Shown: one piece after another, positions 16,818-25,063 of the stretch | How the letters are laid out: the number at the start of each line of letters is the position of its first letter | Position numbering within the stretch: the first letter of the stretch is position 1 | Source of the DNA: RPQJ01 sp963732415 | GTDB lineage: Bacteria > Pseudomonadota > Gammaproteobacteria > Steroidobacterales > Steroidobacteraceae | Reading direction: 5' to 3' | Assembly: GCA_963732415.1 (NCBI GenBank) | Contig: CAVSZK010000005.1 | Coordinates: 1 to 64,000, forward strand | Length of the DNA: 64,000 nucleotides | The notes under the pieces: model-generated | What the model saw: only the letters and a program-made list of their open reading frames with translations | Told to the model about the DNA's origin: nothing | The model's database searches: none | Program-made: the position numbers and the translations under genes

Positions 16818-17831
16818 CTAGCCATTCAGTCGAAGTCTTCGCGAGAGAACCGACGCAACGAGCCCGCCCCGAAGCCCGAACGGCGACAAATGAATCTGCT
16901 CGAGCCCGATCTCTTGCCCGCCTATCTTCTTCTTGAACTGATAAACGCCCGGATTACCCACTGGATCGACGCCTTCCAAATCGTACACTTCGTATCCCTG
17001 CGACAGGGCCCACTCGATGATTGCCCATTGCACCGCTTCGCCGGGTCGCAGCTCCGCAAGATCGCGATTCGTCGCGCCCCAGAAGTAGTGGACCGACCGT
17101 CCGCATCTCAGCACAAAGGCGCCTGCGGCCAGTCTGCCTTCATGGCTCGCAATGAACAGGTGCGTTGATACCGGCCCGTCGTTCGCGCCCTCTATCAAGC
17201 TCCGCATCAACAGCTCGGATGCCGGCAATTCGAACGACTTGGCGTGGCTGACGGCGCGACAAAGCCCAAAGAAATCACACGTTTGCCGCTCGTCACGGGT
17301 CTGGGCGACCGTGACACCCGCGCGCGCAGCGTATCCCACACCGTGCCGCCATTTCTTCTGCAACTCCGCCCAGAGTTGCTGCCGACCCTTCGTGAGATCA
17401 ATCCAGATCGTCCTGGGCCCATTCGATGCAACCAACTGGTCGGCGGCGGGTCGCCAAGGACTCCAGGCGCAAAGTAGGAAGCCCTGCGAGGTCAACTCCC
17501 GCAACCCCGACTCGTGCACCTCGCTGGTCCACGGGCCAGAAAATGCCGGTCCCTTCGGAATCCAGGCCACCTTGCCGAGCGCCGGGATGGTTCGAATTTC
17601 CGCTCTCGCCATCCAGACCGCTTCGGTGCCGTGGTATGCCGCCATCGCGACATAACTGAGCCCGTCAGCCCGCTGCCGGGCCCTGCCCCACCGCGCTGAT
17701 TGCAGCGGGTGCCCGCCAAGCTTCGCCAGGGCTTCGTCCCATTGACTGTCGTCGAGGTCAAGTCGGTATGTCAGCTTCTCTTCCATCTGTCTACCCGTGC
17801 GCACGACGTCAAGGGACGATCCATCCTCCAT
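16818..17831 (-). CDS. FemAB/FemX-like aminoacyl- or acyltransferase (GNAT fold)
   Basis: A 337-residue protein resembling the FemAB family, with two GNAT-like halves. Recognisable pieces are TIWIDLTKG with W-x-x-x-x-KKWRHGVGYAARAG, and late AVQWAIIEWALSQGYEVYDLEGV with FKKKIGG, all standard in FemX-like proteins. Classical members attach amino acids from tRNA to peptidoglycan precursors; in Gram-negative EPS loci such proteins are common but their substrate is unknown. It could add an amino acid or acyl group to a sugar amine. The ATG at 17831 is assumed; Met16 is a possible alternative start. Confidence 0.75.
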   Translation of the reverse strand: MEDGSSLDVVRTGRQMEEKLTYRLDLDDSQWDEALAKLGGHPLQSARWGRARQRADGLSYVAMAAYHGTEAVWMARAEIRTIPALGKVAWIPKGPAFSGPWTSEVHESGLRELTSQGFLLCAWSPWRPAADQLVASNGPRTIWIDLTKGRQQLWAELQKKWRHGVGYAARAGVTVAQTRDERQTCDFFGLCRAVSHAKSFELPASELLMRSLIEGANDGPVSTHLFIASHEGRLAAGAFVLRCGRSVHYFWGATNRDLAELRPGEAVQWAIIEWALSQGYEVYDLEGVDPVGNPGVYQFKKKIGGQEIGLEQIHLSPFGLRGGLVASVLSRRLRLNG

Positions 17832-17882
17832 AACTGCGGTCGCGCGACGACCCTATCGAACTGCGCGCCTTGCAAAGCTCGC

Positions 17883-19400
17883 TCAGATGACGCCAAGCCG
17901 GGCGCGGAGATGACTCAACAATTGCTTGTCGTCGTCATGCAGGCCCTGGGCAATCGAGATGCCATGAAAGACCGCGTACAAGGATGCGAGGCAGACGGCA
18001 AGCGCCACCGGACCGACGTCGGACGAACTGAAGCTTTTGGCCCCCAAACCGACAACGCTGGACCCCAAGGTGGGCCCTATCCAGCGCAGGTACCGGCGAT
18101 CGTACCAGCGGAGATCCATCCCATTCCGCGCGACAGAGAACTCGGCGATGTTGATGAACACGACGCTCGCGGAAATGGTCCAGGCCGCGCCGGCGAGTCC
18201 GAACGCCGGAACCAAGGCAAGAAAACCCACGACCGTAAGGACCATCTGATAAACGGACAGATTCAGCGCCTGTTTCTCCATGCCGCTCATGTACATCACG
18301 TTGCCGACCGGCCCAAATCCCAGGTTGACCAACTGGCCCGCCAGGAGAATCCGCAACGGGAGCACGCCGTCTAACGCAAATTGTGCCCCGTAAAGCCGCA
18401 GCAGAGGTTCCGCAAACAGGAAGAAGAAGATGAACAGCGGCGCCGACAGGCGAATGACCCAGTCCGTCGTCAGGTGATAGATGTGCTGGATCTCGTCTAT
18501 TGCGCCCCGAGAATGGGCGGCTGAAAACATTGGGGCCGCAACTGCAAGAAACATCTGCAGGAATATGACTGGCATCTGCTGCAGTTGTTTCACCACGGCC
18601 AGGATGCCCACGGGATTCGTGCCCGCAAAGGCTCCTAGCACAAACCTGTCTAGATAAGACCCGCCGATGCCAAGCAAAGAGCCGCTGTACATGACTCGGG
18701 CATAATCTCGCCAGGCTTCCCGGTTGCCAGAGGAGCATTCCGTTTCGACAGGGGACGGCATCGCCGAAAGTCGTCGCTTCAAGCCTACCGCCATCCAGGC
18801 TACGGCGAAAAGCGCGGACAGGGCAACAGCCCAGACGTACCCCATCAAGTGGAATCCTGCAGCCAGCAACGCAAGCGACAGCACTGCCTTGACGGCCAAC
18901 TGCATGAAGGACGACCCGATGACGATGTAACGAATCTCCTGAAATCCGCGCAATCCCTGTTGCAGAAAGAAGCTGATGATGCTGAGAGGAATGAGAAGCG
19001 CCATGACGATCACCGCGCTCCGGTACTCGGCAACGATCGGCCAAATCTTCTCGACGAGCGGCAGTGTCAGTAGTGCGGCGCCATACGCCAGCCCTCCGGC
19101 CGCCAACAGCAGCGTTGCGCCACGGGTGACCAACTGGCGGACGCAGGGGAACTCGCCGCGCTCCAGATGAAACGGGATAAATTTGACCAATGTGGGCGCT
19201 TGCCCGAAAGCGATCAGCCCGGCAGCAAGGCTGACGCCACCCTCAATCAGACTGAACACGCCAAGGCCGCTCGCTCCCAGCATCCGAGCCACGTAGATCT
19301 GCAGCGGCAGGCCGACCAGCAGCGTGAAGACGTTACCAAGGAAGAAGAACGCCGCCTGGCCGCCCAGTTGTCTCGCCGGATTTCGGGTTTGCGGCGTCAC
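17883..19400 (-). CDS. Wzx-type polysaccharide flippase (MATE/MVF superfamily)
   Basis: A 505-residue membrane protein with about 12-14 hydrophobic segments and the family N-terminus (GNVFTLLVGLPLQIYVARMLG). It belongs to the polysaccharide biosynthesis/oligosaccharidyl-lipid flippase family. It would move the undecaprenyl-linked repeat unit across the inner membrane for polymerisation. Together with the Wzy-type and Wza/Wzb/Wzc proteins it defines a Wzx/Wzy-dependent pathway. The start at 19400 lies 19 bases from the upstream gene. Confidence 0.88.
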   Translation of the reverse strand: MTPQTRNPARQLGGQAAFFFLGNVFTLLVGLPLQIYVARMLGASGLGVFSLIEGGVSLAAGLIAFGQAPTLVKFIPFHLERGEFPCVRQLVTRGATLLLAAGGLAYGAALLTLPLVEKIWPIVAEYRSAVIVMALLIPLSIISFFLQQGLRGFQEIRYIVIGSSFMQLAVKAVLSLALLAAGFHLMGYVWAVALSALFAVAWMAVGLKRRLSAMPSPVETECSSGNREAWRDYARVMYSGSLLGIGGSYLDRFVLGAFAGTNPVGILAVVKQLQQMPVIFLQMFLAVAAPMFSAAHSRGAIDEIQHIYHLTTDWVIRLSAPLFIFFFLFAEPLLRLYGAQFALDGVLPLRILLAGQLVNLGFGPVGNVMYMSGMEKQALNLSVYQMVLTVVGFLALVPAFGLAGAAWTISASVVFINIAEFSVARNGMDLRWYDRRYLRWIGPTLGSSVVGLGAKSFSSSDVGPVALAVCLASLYAVFHGISIAQGLHDDDKQLLSHLRARLGVI

Positions 19401-19419
19401 CTGATAGCGTCCATCTCCA

Positions 19420-20523
19420 TCAGTCCGGAATCATGCTCGAGATAGCGGATTGCCATCGCGGCGCCAACACGTCCCAGTCCCACTCCTTGCTCATGCGAGC
19501 GCCATTCGCTCCCATCAGCGCGGCTTGCTCCGCATCGTCGAGGAATTCGCCGATTCGATCGAAGAATTGCTCGTCGTCCCAGACGACGTAGCCGTTTACG
19601 CCATCCAGGACGGACGGCGCCTCGTAATACCCGAACAAGACCACCGGGAGACCACAGGCTGCGGCCTCCTGGCTGACTTTTGGCACGCCTTCGGATTTGG
19701 CGGGTAGAACGAACACGTCGGCCTGACGCAATGCATCCGCAAGCTTTGCCGGAGGCAAGCTTCCCGGAAAGCTGATGTTTACGAAATCGCGAGCCGCCGC
19801 TTTTTGCATCAGTCCCTGACGCAACGAACCCTCCCCGTACCAGATGAAGTCGGCATGCGGAAACCGCTTCGCCATTTCAAAGAACAGCTCCGGACGCTTG
19901 TGCGCTTCGAGGCGGCCCGCCACGATCACCCGCTTACGCCCGCTCCGTTTCCCTGACGCCGGATAGAAAGCTCTCGTGTCGATACCCAACGGCAGCACGG
20001 AGAACTTTTCGCCGTATCGTCGGCGTCCCATCTCCGCCAGGAACGGGCTGATCGCAATGATGTGATCCGCAAGCCGAAAGATGTGATCGATCCTGTCCTG
20101 CATCCGCTGGTCCACCCGTTGGCAATAGACAGGATGACCCGCCCAATCGGACAACTGCTTCTCGCGGGCCTCCGTACCTGCCAATCCTTCGAGCGTAGCA
20201 ATGATCGGACGCCGCGGGTACAGAGCCTTTCGCCAAAGCAACCCCAACAGGTCGACCTCATGGAGCCCGGGATAGAAGAGCGCGTCGGCCGGCTGCAAAT
20301 AGAGCAGCCACATGCGCAATATCCAGAGCCGGTGACGCCATAGCCGCGCCAACCGTACGTTCACATTGTTCGCAACCAACGAATCCGGCGTCCCATAGTG
20401 TGTCGCCGTCCAGACGAAATCTTCGGAATCGAATCGCGCCAGCAACGCTTTGGCGTTGAGATTCTGGGCGTTGTAGTTTCCGGTATCGACAAACCGCGGC
20501 GCAATGACTTGTTTGCGTTTCAT
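19420..20523 (-). CDS. Glycosyltransferase family 4
   Basis: A 367-residue GT-B protein. LPLGIDTRAFYPASGKRS marks the domain junction, VIVAGRLEAHKRPELFFEMA the donor domain start, and PAKSEGVPKVSQEAAACGLPVVLF the E-x7-E-like region. Its ATG overlaps the stop of the upstream gene as ATGA. It belongs to the repeat-unit assembly set. The sugar is not known. Confidence 0.82.
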   Translation of the reverse strand: MKRKQVIAPRFVDTGNYNAQNLNAKALLARFDSEDFVWTATHYGTPDSLVANNVNVRLARLWRHRLWILRMWLLYLQPADALFYPGLHEVDLLGLLWRKALYPRRPIIATLEGLAGTEAREKQLSDWAGHPVYCQRVDQRMQDRIDHIFRLADHIIAISPFLAEMGRRRYGEKFSVLPLGIDTRAFYPASGKRSGRKRVIVAGRLEAHKRPELFFEMAKRFPHADFIWYGEGSLRQGLMQKAAARDFVNISFPGSLPPAKLADALRQADVFVLPAKSEGVPKVSQEAAACGLPVVLFGYYEAPSVLDGVNGYVVWDDEQFFDRIGEFLDDAEQAALMGANGARMSKEWDWDVLAPRWQSAISSMIPD

Positions 20524-22271
20524 GTCGGCGCAGGACGAAGACCGAGCAATCCGTCAAGCGTTCCCTGTAACTCGGCTGCGGAATTGTCCGCCAGGAACGG
20601 CGCTACGGAGGCCGAGTACGGCGGCAATATGCCTTGCAAAGCCATGCGAATCAGCCGCGACAGGTCTGCTAGGCTGTCGCAAAAATGAAAGACGCCGTAG
20701 TCCTCGATCTGATGCTTGTAGCTGAAATCGTGCCAGCCGAAGCTGACGATCGGCACTCGGTGCCGAAGGCAATCGAGAAAGGCAGTGGACGAGAATGTCA
20801 CCGCGACTGCTGCGCGCTCTAGAAGATCGTCGAGGCCAGGCCCTTGACTGTATGTGACCGGCACCGGCGGCACGTCTTTGGGTGCCAATTTCTGCATTGA
20901 AGCCTCATATGTTCCGATCTGCTCCGTTGGATGGACGCGGATTACCAGTTCCGCATCCCCGTGCTCACAGGCCGCAAGCAAGGTGGACAGGATCTCCTCC
21001 CTGTCGCTTTCGTCCCAGAATTCCTGCGGCCGATATGGTGCAGTCAGAAATACGACCGAACGCTTTGGCCGCCGCGTGGTCACAGGTTCAAAGGCACGCT
21101 CTTTCGGATTTAGGACCACCGAGCGGGCTCTCGCCTTTGGAGCCAAGAACTGCCACCAGAATTCGCCCCGGACAATGTAATGATCAACTGGCGGATCGAC
21201 GAACTGGCAGAAATCGCCGAGGATTCCATGTTGCAAGAGACAGGTCGGAATCTCAGCCTGCTGCGCTGCATGCAGGGCATAGCCCTCGAAGACCGGGTTG
21301 CCCACGACCAACGCGGTTGGCTCCACAGCTCTGACAAACTCCCTGAATAACTCGGTTTGGAAAAGCCCGTGCGGCAATAGCTGGCGAATGAAGGTACCGA
21401 GCCCCGGACTATCCAGGTAGGCGTCTCTCACGACTGCGTCATCCGAGGACAGTTCGACGGACTGCAGATGCGTCCGAATGGCTTCTCGGGCTTCGACGAC
21501 TTCCGGTCCCGTGGGAGCCATTCCCGACGTGACGAAGTCGTACGGCGAAGAGAACGATCGCCCGATCGAAGCCAATGGAGCACCGCCCGTCTTCGGGTCT
21601 TCCACGAGGTATTCGAAGGAGTCCGGGAAATGCCGCTCGTAGATCAGCCCGATGCGGCTGAAGGTATATGAGGTGCTGTAGAACCAGAGCCGCCCTCGGG
21701 AATGCGTCTTTTTCCGGCGGAAGCTTGCACGGCGATGAAACGGGTCCAATCGATCCATGACTTGCCGCCACTCGCGGCCAATCGAGTCCGACGTGAATCG
21801 TGCGGTGCGCAAACGCGCCCAACTCCTCCTCGCGGCACTCACGGAACCGTGCCCCGCTGAGTCCGGCGCTGTGACGTCAATCGCAGTCCCGAGTCTCTTT
21901 GTCAGCCAGGCCAGGTATTGAGCAAGATCCGACTGCTCAGCAAATACGCAGGCGCGAACACCACTCGACGCAAGTCGATCGTGGAGCACTTTCGCATGAA
22001 GAATCCTCTGAAGCTCGCGAATGACCAGTTCGTCGAAGATCGCCAACTGCCGCAGACCTCGTAATGGCGGCTCGTTCACCACGAGTTTCGCGGAGAGCGC
22101 AAACGCCCGACTCTTGACCGTGTCGAAATCGCCGATGAGTTCCGACAGGCTCAGGGCTCCAGGAAAATCCCGCCTCACCCGGCTATCCGATGCGCACTCG
22201 AAAAGCAAACCCACCTCGCCGGCTGGCGCAGTCTGCGTGTGACCCTTCAACAGCGTAATGGTCTTCGACAT
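20520..22271 (-). CDS. Probable GT-B glycosyltransferase of capsule type, family unclear
   Basis: A 583-residue soluble protein that I cannot place in a precise family. The C-terminal part looks like a GT-B donor domain related to CDP-glycerol transferases, polysialyltransferases or epimerases: IPTCLLQHGILGDF, VVFLTAPYRPQEFWDE, ELVIRVHPTE and AAVAVTFSSTAFLDCL. HPTE and the SST-x-x-L-D block are common in capsule transferases. It lies 88 bases downstream of pseI and is coupled to the next glycosyltransferase, so transfer of the nonulosonic acid made by the pse genes is an attractive inference. No membrane helix or signal peptide is evident. Confidence 0.6.
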   Translation of the reverse strand: MSKTITLLKGHTQTAPAGEVGLLFECASDSRVRRDFPGALSLSELIGDFDTVKSRAFALSAKLVVNEPPLRGLRQLAIFDELVIRELQRILHAKVLHDRLASSGVRACVFAEQSDLAQYLAWLTKRLGTAIDVTAPDSAGHGSVSAARRSWARLRTARFTSDSIGREWRQVMDRLDPFHRRASFRRKKTHSRGRLWFYSTSYTFSRIGLIYERHFPDSFEYLVEDPKTGGAPLASIGRSFSSPYDFVTSGMAPTGPEVVEAREAIRTHLQSVELSSDDAVVRDAYLDSPGLGTFIRQLLPHGLFQTELFREFVRAVEPTALVVGNPVFEGYALHAAQQAEIPTCLLQHGILGDFCQFVDPPVDHYIVRGEFWWQFLAPKARARSVVLNPKERAFEPVTTRRPKRSVVFLTAPYRPQEFWDESDREEILSTLLAACEHGDAELVIRVHPTEQIGTYEASMQKLAPKDVPPVPVTYSQGPGLDDLLERAAVAVTFSSTAFLDCLRHRVPIVSFGWHDFSYKHQIEDYGVFHFCDSLADLSRLIRMALQGILPPYSASVAPFLADNSAAELQGTLDGLLGLRPAPT

Positions 22272-22359
22272 GATTCAGTCCGAAACAATTGACGCGGCGC
22301 CGGCTACGACGCAGCATCTCATGGCCCGCACAATTCCCGGCGTCCCAGTTGATTCGCGA

Positions 22360-23418
22360 TCATGGCTCGATTGAATCCAAACGCACCGGCGTATTGGCAG
22401 CCGTGTCACTCTTCACGCGCCTTCCCAGCACGGCCTGAAGATACTTCGGCGCCGCCCCGAAGCCCGGCCGCACGCTGCGCACCGAGTCCGGCGTGATGAC
22501 CTCCCCCGCCCGAAGATCTTTGACGAAATACAACGAGCGGCGGAACTGCACATTGCCGATCTCGCTTGACTTGCGACCATAGTCAACGTCGCCAAGCGCC
22601 TGCCATGCGGTGCGTGCTCCTTGGCACAACGAAGACAGTTCATGCGGTTCCAGCGAAAAACTGTCGTCCGGGCCGCCGCCGCTGCGGTCGAGCGTGAAGT
22701 GCTTTTCGATGATGGATGCCCCGAGTGCCACGCTGGCAATCGCAGTGGCGTTGTCGAGCGTATGGTCGGACAGCCCTGTCACCACGCCGAAGCGCTGAAT
22801 CATGTCGGGAATAGTGCGCAGGTTGTAGTCAGCGGCAGGCGCGGGGTAGCCGCTGACGCAATGCAGGATCGCAAGTTCTTGGCAGCCGCCGGCACGTGCT
22901 GCATCGATCGCTTCCTGGATTTCTTCGGCATCCGCCATGCCGGTGGAAATGATCATCGGCTTGCCAGTGCGAGCCACATATTTGATCAGCGGCAGGTCGA
23001 CGGCCTCGAACGACGCGATCTTGTAGGCCGGCGCGCCCAGCCGCTCAAGCAGGTCCACGGCGGTGCCATCGAATGGCGAACTGAAGAGCGTGATGCCGAT
23101 CTTACGGGCACGCTCGAATAGCGGTGCGTGCCACTCCCAGGGCATGTGGGCCTGCCGGTACAGGTCGTAAAGCGTCCTGCCATCCCACAAGCCGCCGTGA
23201 ATCCGGAAGTCCTCGCTGTCGCAATCAAGCGTAATCGTGTCGGGCCGATACGTCTGCAGCTTGATGGCATCCGCGCCGGCGCGCTTTGCTTCCTCGACGA
23301 TCCGCAAGGCAGTCTCGAGCTTGCCATTGTGATTCGCGGACAATTCTGCGATCACATAGGGTGGTTCGTCGGTGGCGATGCGCCGGCCTGCGATGCGAAT
23401 GCTCGGGATATTGGGCAT
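22360..23418 (-). CDS. pseI: Pseudaminic acid synthase
   Basis: A 352-residue NeuB-family enzyme condensing phosphoenolpyruvate with 2,4-diacetamido-2,4,6-trideoxy-L-altrose. The N-terminal TIM barrel has IAELSANHNGKLETAL and GADAIKLQTY, plus SDHTLDN and IIEKHFTLDR. The C-terminal SAF domain contains VRSVRPGFGAAPKYL, the form typical of PseI and unlike NeuB. The ATG at 23418 matches the family N-terminus and lies 5 bases after the pseH stop. A long upstream extension of the frame is a shadow of pseH. Confidence 0.93.
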   Translation of the reverse strand: MPNIPSIRIAGRRIATDEPPYVIAELSANHNGKLETALRIVEEAKRAGADAIKLQTYRPDTITLDCDSEDFRIHGGLWDGRTLYDLYRQAHMPWEWHAPLFERARKIGITLFSSPFDGTAVDLLERLGAPAYKIASFEAVDLPLIKYVARTGKPMIISTGMADAEEIQEAIDAARAGGCQELAILHCVSGYPAPAADYNLRTIPDMIQRFGVVTGLSDHTLDNATAIASVALGASIIEKHFTLDRSGGGPDDSFSLEPHELSSLCQGARTAWQALGDVDYGRKSSEIGNVQFRRSLYFVKDLRAGEVITPDSVRSVRPGFGAAPKYLQAVLGRRVKSDTAANTPVRLDSIEP

Positions 23419-23423
23419 GGTTC

Positions 23424-23942
23424 TCACCCAGGGGCAGCTGCGTCCCACTCGATCTGGAGCAGACCGAAGCAGAGCACGGCGTGATAAGAGGCCCCATCGC
23501 GGTACTGATCGCGGAGAACGCCTTCCTGTTGAAAACCGAGCGCGCGATGGAATCGGATGGAAGGCAGATTGACCTCGAGTGCCTGACCACAGACCTTGTG
23601 CAGCCCCTCGACCTGGAACCCGTATCGCAGAGCTGCGCGACCCAGCGCTCGCCCAGTACCCTTGGGTGCGTCGGGCGCGGCGTAAAATCCCCAGTCCGCA
23701 ATGCCGCCTGCGGCCACACCGTTGAAATGAACGAAGCCGCGGGCTTCGCCATTCGACGCGAAGATCAGGAGTCGGCGCGCCGAGTCCCGCGAACTTTGCC
23801 TGAACCAACTCCGGTGCTCGTCCAGCGTGATCTCGTGACGCGTGAACATGTAACGCCGGATGTCGGGATGATTGCGCCACGCCAGGACCACTTCCAGGTC
23901 CTCCTCGTTCATTGGCCGCAGGCTCGTGTCCTCGACAGACAT
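23424..23942 (-). CDS. pseH: PseH-like GNAT N-acetyltransferase
   Basis: A 172-residue GNAT protein. It contains NEEDLEVVLAWRNHPDIRRYM, the classical PseH/RimJ-like opening, and the acetyl-CoA binding block APKGTGRALGRAAL. In the pathway it N-acetylates UDP-4-amino-4,6-dideoxy-L-AltNAc before PseG. It starts with ATG at 23942, one base after the pseG stop, and is followed closely by pseI. A second GNAT at 27962 makes the exact division of labour uncertain. Confidence 0.85.
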   Translation of the reverse strand: MSVEDTSLRPMNEEDLEVVLAWRNHPDIRRYMFTRHEITLDEHRSWFRQSSRDSARRLLIFASNGEARGFVHFNGVAAGGIADWGFYAAPDAPKGTGRALGRAALRYGFQVEGLHKVCGQALEVNLPSIRFHRALGFQQEGVLRDQYRDGASYHAVLCFGLLQIEWDAAAPG

Positions 23943-23943
23943 A

Positions 23944-25062
23944 TCAGTCGCGCTCGCTCTGCTCGAGCAGTGCTGCCACCACACGGCTCGCACCTCCGCC
24001 GTCGGCGACTGTTCGCGCCGCCCGGCTCATCTCCTGCAAGTGTCCTGCCTGGGCCAGCCAACCCAGCGCCGGGCCCAACGTGCGCCCCACGTCGTCTGCC
24101 CCGCCGAGCAATACCGCGCTTCCCGTTGACGCCACGGCGGCGGCACCGGCTTGCTGATTTGCAGCGAGCACGACGATCAGCGTCGGAAGACCCATGCAGC
24201 AGCGTTCCCAGGCCGTCCCCCCTGCCGCGCCAACCGCCAAGTCGGCATCGGCCATCAGCTGCGCCATGTTTCGCACGTCGACGCGCACTTCTGTCGTCCG
24301 CGGCATGTGTCTAGCGAGCGCTCGCACTTGCTCGAGCCATGGCGCATGCGGTCCCATCACGACGGAGATGCGACAGTCTTTCGGCAGCGGGCAGTGCCGC
24401 AGGGCCTCAAGAACCCGGGAAGTGGCGTTCGGCCGGTCCACGCCGCCCATCGTGATCAGGATGTGTTTCACTTGGTCCACGGATCGCCGGCGGAGGCTGT
24501 AGTCACGGAGCTTGGCGAACTCCGGGCGCAGCAGCGCATAGTCCGGCCCGGTCAGCACCTTGCAAGCGTCAGGCACGAGTTGTGCGTAGTCACGCGCCTG
24601 ACGACCCAGATTCTGATCAAGCAACAGGTCGCAGTCGTGCGTGCGATCGGCGAGATCGTCGACGACCATCAGGTTCCCGCAGATTGGGCGCAACTGCCGC
24701 TCCCACCTGCAGTCCAAGGCATAGTGATCGACGATTAACCAATCAGCCCTCGTGTCGCCAATCGCGGCGGCTGACTGCGCGGCGTCGCTGAACCAGTCCG
24801 TATCGAGCCAGGCAGCATGGGATGGAAGCGGTCCGTCGTTCGAATCGACCGGAATCGCAATCCGGACTTCGCCCGACAGGCCATAGGCTTCGAAGCCGCG
24901 CTGTCGAATCGCTTCGAGCAAGTTCCCAGGCAGGTCGCGGCTGATGAAGGCACAGTGTGTGCCGCCAGCTGCCAGTTCCTCGGCCAGTGTCAGGCAACGC
25001 ACCACATGGCCAGTACCAATGTGCAGCGATGCGTCGGCGCGAAAGACGACATTCATCGGCAC
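23944..25062 (-). CDS. pseG: UDP-2,4-diacetamido-2,4,6-trideoxy-beta-L-altropyranose hydrolase
   Basis: A 372-residue GT-B-like (MurG superfamily) hydrolase releasing UDP from the pseudaminic acid precursor. FRADASLHIGTGHVVRCLTLA near the N-terminus carries the GxGH motif with catalytic His, and VDHYALDCRWE and GGVDRPNAT are family blocks. The gene ends one base before pseH and starts one base after the fusion gene, so the steps are expressed together. Confidence 0.9.
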   Translation of the reverse strand: MPMNVVFRADASLHIGTGHVVRCLTLAEELAAGGTHCAFISRDLPGNLLEAIRQRGFEAYGLSGEVRIAIPVDSNDGPLPSHAAWLDTDWFSDAAQSAAAIGDTRADWLIVDHYALDCRWERQLRPICGNLMVVDDLADRTHDCDLLLDQNLGRQARDYAQLVPDACKVLTGPDYALLRPEFAKLRDYSLRRRSVDQVKHILITMGGVDRPNATSRVLEALRHCPLPKDCRISVVMGPHAPWLEQVRALARHMPRTTEVRVDVRNMAQLMADADLAVGAAGGTAWERCCMGLPTLIVVLAANQQAGAAAVASTGSAVLLGGADDVGRTLGPALGWLAQAGHLQEMSRAARTVADGGGASRVVAALLEQSERD

Positions 25063-25063
25063 G

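Noticed and set aside
22360..23418. Sialic (NeuB) or legionaminic acid synthase instead of PseI
   Set aside because: The SAF-region block VRSVRPGFGAAPKYL and the flanking pseB, pseC and pseG genes favour the pseudaminic branch.
23419..23880. N-terminal extension of the pseI open frame
   Set aside because: The sequence is a shadow of pseH; PseI proteins begin where ATG 23418 lies.
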